This document shows positions 28,721 to 37,652 of a stretch of 64,000 bases of DNA, piece after piece (positions within the stretch are counted from its first letter, which is position 1; the number at the start of each line of letters is the position of its first letter). The stretch is from Haloquadratum walsbyi J07HQW1 (lineage in GTDB: Archaea > Halobacteriota > Halobacteria > Halobacteriales > Haloferacaceae): NCBI GenBank assembly GCA_000415965.1, contig KE356560.1, positions 2,251,750 through 2,315,749 on the forward strand, in the 5' to 3' direction. The translations under genes and the position numbers were made by a program. Below the pieces are notes generated by a model. The model made no database searches. It saw only the letters and a program-made list of their open reading frames with translations, and was not told the DNA's origin.

Positions 28721-29539
28721 TTATAACTCGATCTGTTCGACAAGTTGATCCCCACTACGGGTATTGACTGCGACAATTCGGACATGCTCTTGAAGCCCTG
28801 AATCACGAAGTTTCGCCTTTAGGAGATTGTCAACCTGGTATACCCCAGCAGCATTCACCATCTCAATCTCGACAAGAACGGGGGAATCCGACCCAGATTT
28901 TAATGAGACGCGATCGATTGCCTGACTCGAAAGCGTATCAATCCCTCGTCCGCCTTTTTTATACGGAATCCGTGACCTCCCACGCTCCATATCTAATGCA
29001 TCAGCAACACGAATGATACCCGCCTCCGTCGTGAGTGGATCCTCGGCTGTGTGATGACACAGAATCGCATGTAATATTTCAGCCTTCATACGGACTTGCT
29101 GTTCGATATCATAGAAATCGAATCGTGAAAGAAATCGATCAAGAATATCAGCAGCAAGTGGAATTGAGTAATATGCGTGGTTATCTCGATGAACAACGTG
29201 ACCGACATCATGGAGGGTAGCAGCAAGAGCGATAATCACTGGTTCATCAGCGTCGCATAATCCTTGTTCCGTTGCTCCATTGAATTCGATATCACTTGTC
29301 TTTAATAGCTCATATAACCGTAGCGCGCGATTGCGAACAATCTCAATATGCTTGGTTCCATGATCATTATACTCTTTCCTAGTAACAGCGTTGACATTTT
29401 GAGCCTGTAGATACGTCGTAATCTCCGGGTCTGAGAGAATTTCTGGAAGCACAGTATTGAGACGCTCTGTCGGGAATTCATGATCATCATCTGGGTCATA
29501 TTGACGATCCTCAACATCAACCGAGCCTGATTGAGCCAT
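28721..29539 (-). CDS. HD-domain metal-dependent phosphohydrolase
   Basis: 272 residues from the ATG at 29539 (MAQSGSVDVEDRQ); starts up to 29656 exist but lie in A+T-rich leader. The HD signature residues are seen in order: HGTKHIEIVRNRALRL, ATLHDVGHVVHRDNH and a later HAILCHHTAED. The C-terminal part (GIIRVADALDMERGRSRIP) is typical of archaeal HD proteins related to dNTPase/ppGpp-type hydrolases. The final ~80 residues form a separate small domain. Substrate unknown. Its 3' end is 20 bases after an A/T-rich terminator-like T run at ~28710-28722. Confidence 0.85.
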   Translation of the reverse strand: MAQSGSVDVEDRQYDPDDDHEFPTERLNTVLPEILSDPEITTYLQAQNVNAVTRKEYNDHGTKHIEIVRNRALRLYELLKTSDIEFNGATEQGLCDADEPVIIALAATLHDVGHVVHRDNHAYYSIPLAADILDRFLSRFDFYDIEQQVRMKAEILHAILCHHTAEDPLTTEAGIIRVADALDMERGRSRIPYKKGGRGIDTLSSQAIDRVSLKSGSDSPVLVEIEMVNAAGVYQVDNLLKAKLRDSGLQEHVRIVAVNTRSGDQLVEQIEL

Positions 29540-29754
29540 TACATTGTCTGTACGATATTGAGTATCAAGTATCTGGGGGGAATGACTATGTATCATACAA
29601 ATCAGAGAGATTGCCCGCGTGTTTAACCCGACATGAATCCGACAACTCTGCATCAATCGACGCTACAATAACCCCTGTAAGAATTTGACAACACGTAAGA
29701 TTTCATCACGGACAATCATACATGTACATAGCAATCGGTTACGAAGAGAGCAAT

Positions 29755-30159
29755 TCTCATCAACCCGACGATGGCGACCTCGTCGCCCCAAGCAATAAGA
29801 CAATCATCAGAACCAATCCGGCGAACGATTGGTCCCTCCCATGACCCGATGCAGATGCTGTGCTCGACTGCTTGCAAATATGACAAAGTAAATTTAATTC
29901 CGCCGAGGTCTGTTGGACTCCCTGAGTCACAACCAACTTCGAGAGTCCGAACACGACGGAGGAGAGGAGTCCTAGGGGCTGAGATGTGGCACTCTTGGCA
30001 CTAGCAGTCCCAGTCCCACTCGCCATAGTCTGGGAATCTCGGACGAATTCTCACCGCGTTGGGGTTCGGTGGAACTGCAACCCTGCAATCTCCACCGCTC
30101 ATACTCACACCCACGCTCACGCGCAGGATTTCTCCGTCTTCAGGGTAGGAGGATATCAA
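29755..30159 (+). mobile_element. IS1341-type element relic (type A), copy 4 (inverted)
   Basis: Read on the minus strand from 30159, it starts GATATCCTCCTACCC. It then matches the 35.0-kb copy closely over TCAGCCCCTAGGACTCCT and onward through GTTCGGACTCTCGAAGTTGG. It is inverted relative to copies 1, 2, 3 and 5. No tnpB frame is left. Confidence 0.6.
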
Positions 30160-30835
30160 TACAGAGTGCGTTGCTCTCACTAGCGAGAGTGAAATATACG
30201 TCCACAGACGAGAAGAGTCATATCTCACCGACTTTCACATCGCGACCTGCCGTCGTATGGACTGTGAGCTATCTCGGGTCACCCCGAGGCAATTGATTCC
30301 ATCTACAGGACTGATGGGTCAAGAGCTATCTTGTTGAGACATGGGTACAACGAATCATACCGGGTGAGATATGAACCACGGGAACTCTGCCCACGGAGTT
30401 GGTGAATCCTTTGTGTTCTACCCATGTCTCACCCAATGATTTGGCTGAAAATACATTGGTACTATGCCGTGATGTTCTGGTTGGTCTGGCGATATCGTCG
30501 TCACAAGAGGGATTGAAATGTTTGTTTAATCCACCAACTGTTGAAACCCTTCGCTGTCTGGATGTGAGCATCGCTGAATCGAGTCACCCGATAAGAGGAT
30601 GGATCAGTTGGGTAGTCTTGATTATTGATTCAGTATTCATGAGGACTCGCTCAACAAAGGTGAGAGTCTTCACAATCGATTCTCGTTTTTGGATATGCCT
30701 GCTAGTTCAATACATAGATGAGGACCCCTTGATCATATAAGAGGGTAGATTGGTTCAGAGTTGTCTGATTTATCGGTGATTGAGAACGAGATTGATCCCA
30801 AACAATGGGTGAGGTGAGTGAGTAGGGGTGGGTAG
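30160..30835. other. Decayed DNA between element relics
   Basis: Short frames only. A GGGTCACCCCGAGG block at ~30278 is a half-copy of the CCTCGGGG hairpin. There is a symmetrical arrangement around 30340-30430: ATGGGTACAACG and GAGACATGGG on one side, CTACCCATGTCTC on the other. This gives an ~80-base imperfect inverted repeat that may be a separate small element. Confidence 0.4.
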
Positions 30836-31250
30836 TTCATCTTAGGTCTGTTGTTTAGCTGAATACAGGCGCTCAGCCCCCGCCTCAACGCCCGAGCAGA
30901 CCGAGGGCGTAGGGCGGGGATACAGCGCCGTCATCATCTGTTCACACAGTTCAATCGACATATTCAGGATCTTATGTGTCATAGTTGATAGTACGACGCT
31001 CGGCACGTTCTCGGTAGTGTTCGGGTGCGACAAGAAGCACGCACTATCGGTTGTGACTGAGTCTTAATTCGGGAGGAGTGGGACACTCCGAACCACCCGT
31101 GAAGGGAAGTCGCCTGCGGAGTCTAGAATCGCTGTGCTCACGTTGGGTATAAATTCCGACGCAGAAACAGGAAGCCCTGCCCTCAACAAGCGAGGGGCGA
31201 GTAGCCCCAAGCGCCGTAGGGCAGGGTTCCCAACTGTTGGCTAATTTAGT
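30836..31250 (+). mobile_element. Relic of a second TnpB-type element (3' end)
   Basis: AGGAAGCCCTGCCCTCAAC at ~31171 and the complementary GTAGGGCAGGGTT at ~31219 form the GC-rich hairpin seen at the 3' ends of the other tnpB copies (compare AGGAAGCCCCACCCTCAAG at ~52541). Upstream, CCCCCGCC...GGGCGGGG at ~30877-30920 is another hairpin, similar to the left boundary of the 51.6-kb element. Only ends are kept; the coding part is lost. Confidence 0.5.
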
Positions 31251-31340
31251 GTTATTCGATAATTTCTGGGATGATTCAGGAGGGTCCGAACCTAGCTCGT
31301 AGCAAAGAGATATTTCTATATGTATGACATGTGTAGACCC

Positions 31341-31499
31341 ATGCCTGACAGGTGCGAGATCGAAGGTCAAGAAATCCTCGAAAAAGAGGTCAAAGAGTTC
31401 GGCAGTGGCGGCGCACACGTCTATGCACCCGTTGCATGGGAAGGCGCGACCGTCAAACTCGTGCGTGTCTCCGAACCAAATCCCGACGACGAAGATTAA
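31341..31499 (+). CDS. DUF2080 transposase-associated small protein
   Basis: 52 residues (MPDRCEIEGQEILEKEV to SEPNPDDED). The stop TAA overlaps the ATG of tnpB (TAATG), the usual arrangement for DUF2080 proteins in haloarchaeal TnpB elements. It is small and acidic, with a beta-like core (GAHVYAPVAWEGATVKLVRV). The exact function is unknown; a role in controlling or assisting TnpB is a guess from the conserved linkage. The reading frame is intact although the following tnpB is broken. Confidence 0.8.
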   Translation: MPDRCEIEGQEILEKEVKEFGSGGAHVYAPVAWEGATVKLVRVSEPNPDDED

Positions 31500-33195
31500 T
31501 GCAACTCACTGAACAGTTCCATATCCCCGACGAGTACGTTGATGCCTGCAATCGGCTTACCACGCTGGTCGAACGGCACGCAGACCGGTTGCTCGCTGAG
31601 GAGTATTGGGCGAAGAACCACATCGAAGGTGTGGCTAATCAGACCGGACAATCCTACACCTACATCCGTGACGACGAATATGAAGCGTTCAACGGCGTTG
31701 ATGCATACCTCTATAGCCGGTTCAAACGCTGTGTCTATCAACGAGTGGCAAGCGTACTTGAAGCCCAGAGCGACGAATATCAGGCGTTTCAATTCGTTAC
31801 CGAGACAGTCGAAGAACGGAAAATCAAGGCAATTGGATGGAAGAATATTCGAGAACAGTTATTCACTGAGAACAGCCCATATCTCCAGTGGGCGGTTCTT
31901 GAGTCGGTAGTCGAACAATTAAATAACCACTACGGCACGCACGGAAACTTCTCCGACTGTTACACTGATCTGGTTGATACACCGGAACCGAACGGGACAC
32001 TGCCGTATGCGCCTGATACGGGTGATTACCACATCCACGATGTCGCAACCGAGGCTGGACACTTACAAGCACCCTCAACGCCCCCGACTCACTCACCCCA
32101 GACTCATACCACGACTGGAGTAATCACGAAATCAGTTTCCCAATTCACTCACGGTTTGCCGATATGCTCAAACACGGGGCAATGGGTGCGCCAACAGTTC
32201 ACCAGTCCGAACATGGCTATACGCTCGATATGCCGGTAGAGATACCTGCACAAGATATTGAAACCACTGAAAACCGTGTTCTGTCGGCCGATCTCGGAGT
32301 CAAGAAACAAGCCACAGCGGTCGTTGTTGATGGCGACAATGGGCAGATCGCCCCACCGGAGATTATCGACCACTCAAGCAAGCAAAAACTATCCCGACTC
32401 ACAACAGAAGCCGACCACCTCGACGATTGGCTTGCCGCGCTGCGGCATGATGGCAAGGCACACACTGATCGGTTCAAGCACTTACACAACGAGTACGAAT
32501 ACCTGCGGCAGAAAGAAACCCGATTGCGAAACCAGATTCAGCACGATGTGGCGAATCAACTAGTCTGGCTGGCTCTACAGTATGGATGTGAAACCATCGT
32601 GTTTGAATCGCTCGGACAGATAGAATTGCCTGACGTGGACGGAACGCTTGCTCACTCAATCTCAACGTGGGCGAGAGGTGACCTACTGGATTTAGCCGAG
32701 TACAAAGCCGAACTTGTCGGTGTGATAGTTGAATCGGTGAATCCGTGAGGAACAAGCCGGTTCTGCCCTCGGTGTGGTGACCGTGGTGAGACAGTGAAAG
32801 CACCAGACGACCACACGGAGTGCCGCCACGGTGGTCACTTCCATTGTGAAAGTTGTGGCTCCGAGTGCGACCGTGACGTAGTCGGGGCGATTAATGTCGG
32901 TCGAAAATACCTTTCAGACAGCACGATGGAGAAGGCGAAACCTGTCGCGTATATCGAGGCAGGGAATCACGCCAGTTGTCCATCACCTGCTGTCGAAGGT
33001 GCCCGTTCGAGTGGCGTTCAGTCCACAGCCGAACAGCAACAGGACTCGGCAAGCGGCTGTCAGACCCGGCTGGCTCGCCACTGTGCCACTGGAAAACGTG
33101 GTGAGTCAGAGATGGAGATGGGTGGACTGCATCAAAATCAGAATCAGAGTAGCAACACGGGCAGGCAGTTGCCCAGCGGGAGCATCACACGGTAG
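31499..33195 (+). pseudogene. tnpB: tnpB (IS605 OrfB family), frameshift and nonsense mutation
   Basis: The N-terminal half reads in one frame from the ATG at 31499 to ~32080. It continues in another frame (SFPIHSRFADMLKHGAMG), so there is a frameshift near 32065-32085. RuvC motifs follow: Asp in VLSADLGVKKQA, Glu in TIVFESLGQ. A TGA at 32746 replaces the Trp expected in VNPWGTSRFCPRCG. Beyond it in the same frame are the zinc ribbon (CPRCG, then CESCG) and the last catalytic Asp (CDRDVVGAINVG). Restored length ~565 residues. Intact TnpB is an RNA-guided nuclease; this copy cannot make full-length protein. DUF2080 lies directly upstream. Confidence 0.88.
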
Positions 33196-33406
33196 TAGTT
33201 GCCAATACCGGTTGAGACGAGATGCTACCAAATGCTACCGATAATCTGAACGGTAGTTCACAACGCTCTGTATTCCCCCGGTGACTAACATGGAACTAGC
33301 GGAAGCCCACGAGTGGGAGGAACTCAAAATGAAACTTACAGGAACTCCATTTGAATCTCGATAAGCAGTGGATTTTCGCGGTTACGCTTTTGAGTCTCCG
33401 AAAAGA
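33196..33406 (+). mobile_element. 3' end of the tnpB element
   Basis: CGGAAGCCCACGAGTGGGAGG at ~33300 forms a hairpin (CCCACGAGTGGG) that matches the terminal hairpins of the other elements. The right end, where a guide RNA would be encoded, is probably here. The unique DNA begins before the tatA promoter at 33407. Confidence 0.5.
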
Positions 33407-33415
33407 CTATAATTA
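33407..33415 (+). promoter_or_regulatory. Probable TATA element of tatA
   Basis: CTATAATTA with purines just upstream (AAAAGA) as a BRE-like element. The box is about 29 bases before the tatA ATG, the spacing expected for a leaderless archaeal transcript. Confidence 0.5.
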
Positions 33416-33439
33416 CCACTAAATTACTGCCAGATAACG

Positions 33440-33715
33440 ATGACTGGAACTATCACTCCATTGTTCCCAGGACTACCGGGCGGGCCAGAACTCCTCATTG
33501 TTCTACTTGTGCTCGTTTTATTATTTGGAGCAAATAAGATTCCAAAACTAGCCCGCTCAACGGGTCAAGCAATGGGTGAGTTTAAGCGGGGAAGAGAAGA
33601 GATTGAAGAGGAACTGAGTGAGATTGAAGATGGTGATGATGAGGAGGAGTCTACCCCGACCTCTGCCTCAACGACAACAGAATCTGAGACTGAAAAAGCG
33701 ACTGAGGCAAATTAA
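33440..33715 (+). CDS. tatA: Twin-arginine translocase subunit TatA
   Basis: 91 residues. Short periplasm-facing N-terminus, one membrane helix (ELLIVLLVLVLLFGANKIPKL; the FGANKIP hinge is diagnostic), an amphipathic helix (ARSTGQAMGEFKRGREEIEE) and an acidic Ser/Thr/Glu-rich tail typical of haloarchaea. TatA polymerises to make the pore for folded proteins. Haloarchaea export most secreted proteins this way, including the dipeptide-binding lipoprotein in this window. It stands alone, immediately after a tnpB element; no tatC is in view. Confidence 0.93.
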   Translation: MTGTITPLFPGLPGGPELLIVLLVLVLLFGANKIPKLARSTGQAMGEFKRGREEIEEELSEIEDGDDEEESTPTSASTTTESETEKATEAN

Positions 33716-34034
33716 GATCTAACTCACTGAATAAACATGGGTCCCGCGGTGAAGTTTCAGGAATCCAGATACTAATTATTATGATTGTATGAGAGATGTG
33801 CAAACGATAATCAGTTGTCTGTACAATGGTTCTTCCAGATATCAGATATTGATATGATATACGAGATCATAAATAAACAGACAGAGAGGAACTGAGATAT
33901 TGTGACGACATCAGAGCAAGTGTCTGCTAGATACTGTGTGGGCGCACAGATATAATCAATACTCGTGATAACTCGTGGCATCTGAACTCGCTTGATAGAT
34001 AATCAGACTCTGAGTCGTTATTTAATCATTGGAT

Positions 34035-34102
34035 GTATTGTACAGGCGGTACAAAGCGACTGCCTGGGGCTTGATGTTGATGTGACTCCAGGGTGAGTTC
34101 AC
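34035..34102. repeat. CCTCGGGG-type hairpin repeat, copy 4
   Basis: TGTACAGGCGG, then CTGGGGCTTGATGTTGATGTG and CTCCAGGGTGAGTTCAC: a diverged copy in the same orientation as copies 3 and 7. It ends three bases before the tRNA gene, so it occupies the tRNA promoter position. The preceding 33716-34034 spacer shows nothing recognisable. Confidence 0.6.
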
Positions 34103-34105
34103 AGA

Positions 34106-34179
34106 GGACGTGTGGCCTAGTGGACGAGGGCGAGAGGTTCCTAACCTCTAGAGCGCGGGTTCGAATCCCGCCACGTCCG
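34106..34179 (+). tRNA. tRNA-Arg (anticodon CCT)
   Basis: The acceptor stem GGACGTG pairs with CACGTCC. The D-arm is present. The anticodon stem AGAGG/CCTCT encloses TTCCTAA, giving anticodon CCT (reads AGG). The T-arm is GCGGG-TTCGAAT-CCCGC, and the discriminator base is G. No intron and no encoded CCA. No second copy of its 3' end occurs in the window, so there is no sign of an integrated element attached to it. The 34180-34570 spacer after it is A+T-rich and empty. Confidence 0.95.
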
Positions 34180-34570
34180 CTTCGTTACCGAGTGTCAACG
34201 AATCAAAAGAGAACGTGGAGTCTATGAAGTGCTCAGTGTCATACTGGGTAGAACTGTGTTATACAACGCGACACCCACTGCTTTCAGTATAATAATTAAA
34301 TAAATTAACCCTAATTTTGAGTTTGACTCTGAGTTGGACTCAAAATGACGTGACTCCCATCAAACGATAGGACATTAACAAGACGGATTATCATCAAAGA
34401 CTGCAGGCTATTTGCCTAGGACTCTCAGCAGGTGCAAATTCATATTCAATATTGGGTTCGTCTGAGTGATACATAGTCATGACTCATGAACTCTGTATTG
34501 TCGTATCATTCTCACTGAATACCCAGACGCTCACCGACTCGGCGAAAGCATTCACCGAGTCTTGATTTGC

Positions 34571-34807
34571 TTACCTTTGAAACTCCCCCGCCTCTAAATC
34601 TGCGAGATCACGTTCGTATCGCTGAATTATTTGATCAACCTCATCCTCCGAGACATCCTCCATATCGTGATACTTGCGAGGAATAATATATTGTTTATAC
34701 CCCTGCAAATAAGAGTTTGAATACAGGCGATCTTCATCTTGCTTGAGCCGTTTCACCTCCCTGAGCCACCTGAGAGCCTCTTTCAGTCGTTCTTTATCTG
34801 AAACCAT
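34571..34807 (-). CDS. Small helical hypothetical protein
   Basis: 78 residues from the ATG at 34807 (a GTG at 34855 would add 16). Charged and helical (DKERLKEALRWLREVKRLKQ, then DEVDQIIQRYERDLADLEAG), with one aromatic-rich stretch (YLQGYKQYIIPRKYHDM) in the middle. Likely a helical-hairpin or coiled-coil protein. No family recognised. It lies in a mobile-element-rich stretch with no neighbours on its strand, so it may be an accessory gene. Confidence 0.5.
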   Translation of the reverse strand: MVSDKERLKEALRWLREVKRLKQDEDRLYSNSYLQGYKQYIIPRKYHDMEDVSEDEVDQIIQRYERDLADLEAGEFQR

Positions 34808-34972
34808 GATACCCTTCTGTAGGCGTATGGAACAAAAAGAAGCTCCGAATCCCACTCAGTGTGTGGGTCTCAGACAAGACTATCCAGACAATTAAACTGG
34901 GTTGCTGAGTAAAAAAGTATCAATAGAGAGTGTCAGATAGTGAATCCAGCATATCAACAAATGTTTCTCACA

Positions 34973-35575
34973 TTGACATCCTCCTGGTTCACGCGGAGGA
35001 ATCCCACGGCGCCGCACCGCTGCGTTGGGAATTTCAGGTTTGGGTTGACAGACTCACCAAGCCAACACACCGTTCGAATCGGTATGAGGCCGGTCGTGGG
35101 CAGTCTCTTGGGAGTGCCATATCTCAGCCCCCGCCTCCGCCCCCGCTCCCGGGACTCCTATCCATTATCATGTTCGGGCTCCCGAAGTTGTTTGTGCCTC
35201 GGGGAGTCCGGCAGATTTCGACAGATACGGACACGGACTCAGAGTTACTTTCTGTGGTGTTTGCCCGGTGGTTGTTGTTTGCACAGAGGGCACTCTGTTT
35301 CCAGCGTGGGCGGACACTCATACTTACACTCATACTCATACTCGAACCGCCAGTTTTCGGGCGCTCAACCACACTGGGTTCATAACCACTGCGCCGACAC
35401 TAGTATAAGTGCCATTTTGGAATCAAAAGGTGTGGGAATTGCCGCTGTGACGGTGCGTATCCACAGCCTCAGTGGGATTGCACCTGCTCCACATATAATT
35501 ACCTTCAGTCATTCCGACAGAGCCTGTATCGACTCCGGACAGATAATTCACGAGTCGCCATGATTCCTCGGTAAG
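34973..35575 (-). mobile_element. IS1341-type element relic (type A), copy 5
   Basis: Best-preserved end: TTGACATCCTCC, GCGGAGGAATCCCACGG, then GGGAATTTCAGG and TCTTGGGAGTGCCA blocks shared with copy 2. A long match to copy 4 follows. The minus strand keeps a decayed TnpB tail (GAVVMNPVWLSARK-like) and a TACTCA microsatellite that would code Met-Ser/Val-Ser runs. No catalytic region remains. Confidence 0.65.
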
Positions 35576-36937
35576 CCCAAGCACACACATACTCTAAATC
35601 GGTAAGAGAGCCATGTTCGTGCCAAATATATGACGTGAATCAGTGAGATCAACCGAGGAATGCGCTCTTAATTCGATCAGGGCAGTCTCTGGCGTCATAC
35701 TGTGACCGTGACGCCGTGGAGAACATCTTTCTCGCCGTGCGTTTATTATCTATCGTGAGCGGTGTCGTTCAGCGAACCATCGCTGTCTGGACCGTCCTCG
35801 TTGTCCCATTCACTCTTCTTGAGCATATCTGTGGTCACAAGATGGTTTGGCATTCGGCTTTTCATTACCTATTGGTTCCCCTCCGTTGTATTGACACTAA
35901 TCGGAGTAATCTCGCCACTTTGGCAGCTCATCACTGGATGAGATAATCGCTCATCAATCATCCGGGGAATGCTCCATGATATGTAATTTTTGATATGGAA
36001 GTAGCGATGAATAGCTGCTGAAGATCTCCGAGAAACTTACCGCTTGAATTCCCATATCCCGCACTTTTGATTCAGTCTCAGAGGTGCAATATATCCGTGA
36101 GTGTTCTTTTTAATGCTGCATCGTCTCTTCGCCGGTGCTCCACATGCAGTGGTATCATACTTCCGGTCGTTCGGTGGATCCGTGGGTGATTTGTGTCTCA
36201 CCGACTGGAATGACTGAACGAGCGTGGATTCGACTCCCGGTATTCTATTCGTTTTTATCGCTGTGATCGATTGAAGCCGATGATGACCTGAGGTATACTT
36301 AGACTACACTCCCGGAATTATGACTTCAGAGGTTATTCCAGACCGATTCAGACAGAGCGAGGTGTGGTTGTTGATGTTGGCTCGATTAATCAACACAATG
36401 TTATCGCTGTGGTGATCAACAGTGCAAGGCGAAAGTCTACACAGTGAGGGACAGACCACTGTTCAGCGGTCTGTTGGCAGTTCTCTCCAAACCGTTCATT
36501 TTGACCCTCGCGTACTCTGTTGTGATGGCGTTTCCTAGTGTGGCATTAGGTCATCGACCCATACGGACGCATGACGACATGACACATCGCGTCCACAGTC
36601 CACCGATGAAGAAAACCGAATCCAACCCACGATCTAATGGCTTGACCGACGCGAACCGTGGAGCCCAGTCGGCTGAATCTCCGACCGCGGACGGACTGCT
36701 GTTCCGTTGAGGCGTCCACCACGCGTGGGAAGGTTCGTGTGACATTTGACCGGGCGGCATGCGCTGGACAGCATATCTTCGGGAATAATTGGGCGGGAGA
36801 CTGTCGACATCCCACGCGAAAGCGTCTGTGCGGACCGAGGAAACGTGCAACCCTGAATTCTGCTTCACAGAATGCAAGAACCGGTGCGAGGAGGTCAATA
36901 TTGGACTGACTCCCGGTCGTTCTGATTTATCTTGATA
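35576..36937. other. 1.36-kb region of decayed or unassigned DNA
   Basis: No frame has the composition of a haloarchaeal gene. The plus strand at ~36365-36420 reads VVVDVGSINQHNVIAVV-like sequence, faintly similar to the first RuvC segment of TnpB, but no other motif supports it. The part from ~36440 to 36910 is richer in G+C than its surroundings. Confidence 0.35.
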
Positions 36938-37366
36938 TCATGCTTCTGCATCCTGGGTCTGTTCAACGGTCACAACGGGTGTGTCAGCATTTGCAAGCAC
37001 GAGTTTTGAGACACTCCCAAGGAGGATTTTCCCGAGACCTGTCCGCTTGCGTGATCCGATAACAATATAATCGGGGTCAAGCTCTTCAGCCACCTGTAAA
37101 ATATTGTTTGCTGTTCGTCCAGTCGGCAGGTCTCGGTGGGCCTGTTCCGGTATGATTCGGAGATCAACGGTATCAAGATCATCGATCACCGACTGAACGA
37201 TTTCTTGAATTTCCGCTGTTGCTTCCTCCTCGCCGCTTTCTTCCGGGACGACATGGATGATCACTAACTCCATATCCAGACCTGTTGCAAGTTCGTGCGC
37301 TGTCTCAATGACCCCTTTACAACCAGGGTCTCTGTCAATGGCTGTTAATATCGTCATGTTAGTCAC
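36938..37366 (-). CDS. Universal stress protein (UspA family)
   Basis: 142 residues (or 139 from Met4). A single Usp domain: MTILTAIDRDPGCKGVI at the N-terminus, LVIIHVVPEE, and the ATP-binding signature GSRKRTGLGKILLGSVSKLV (G-X2-G-X9-G-S type), ending in TPVVTVEQ. The domain binds ATP in most archaeal members. Haloarchaeal Usp proteins often sit beside transporters. Here it is divergent from an Nramp-family carrier 286 bases away, suggesting shared regulation. Confidence 0.9.
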   Translation of the reverse strand: MTNMTILTAIDRDPGCKGVIETAHELATGLDMELVIIHVVPEESGEEEATAEIQEIVQSVIDDLDTVDLRIIPEQAHRDLPTGRTANNILQVAEELDPDYIVIGSRKRTGLGKILLGSVSKLVLANADTPVVTVEQTQDAEA

Positions 37367-37652
37367 CGTTTCTAGCTAGAATTCAAGTCACTTTTGGCCG
37401 CACCGATGGTCTGTTGTTTTATTATGAGGCTTGAACACATTTAATGAATTTTAGGAGTATAACCTCAATGATAAATAATGCAAAATATGCGCCTTTCCGA
37501 TTTTATATATCTATCATGTTCTTTAATGTAGTTGTACATGTGGAGGAAACTTCCTCGACTCACGTCATGGTCACTGGACCAGGGCGTGACAGGGCGAATC
37601 GACAGTCACGGTATCAATCTTCTGAGTGCAGACACAGAGGGTTCAATTTGAC

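Noticed and set aside
35716..35946. 76-residue plus-strand frame after the fifth relic
   Set aside because: No start context, non-acidic composition and no family pattern; probably chance opening in decayed DNA.
36360..36430. TnpB RuvC-like VVVDVGSINQ segment
   Set aside because: Too short, with no second catalytic motif, zinc ribbon or end hairpin in the expected places.
34106..36937. Genomic island integrated at tRNA-Arg
   Set aside because: The stretch after the tRNA is rich in relics, but no integrase gene and no second copy of the tRNA 3' end is present in the window.
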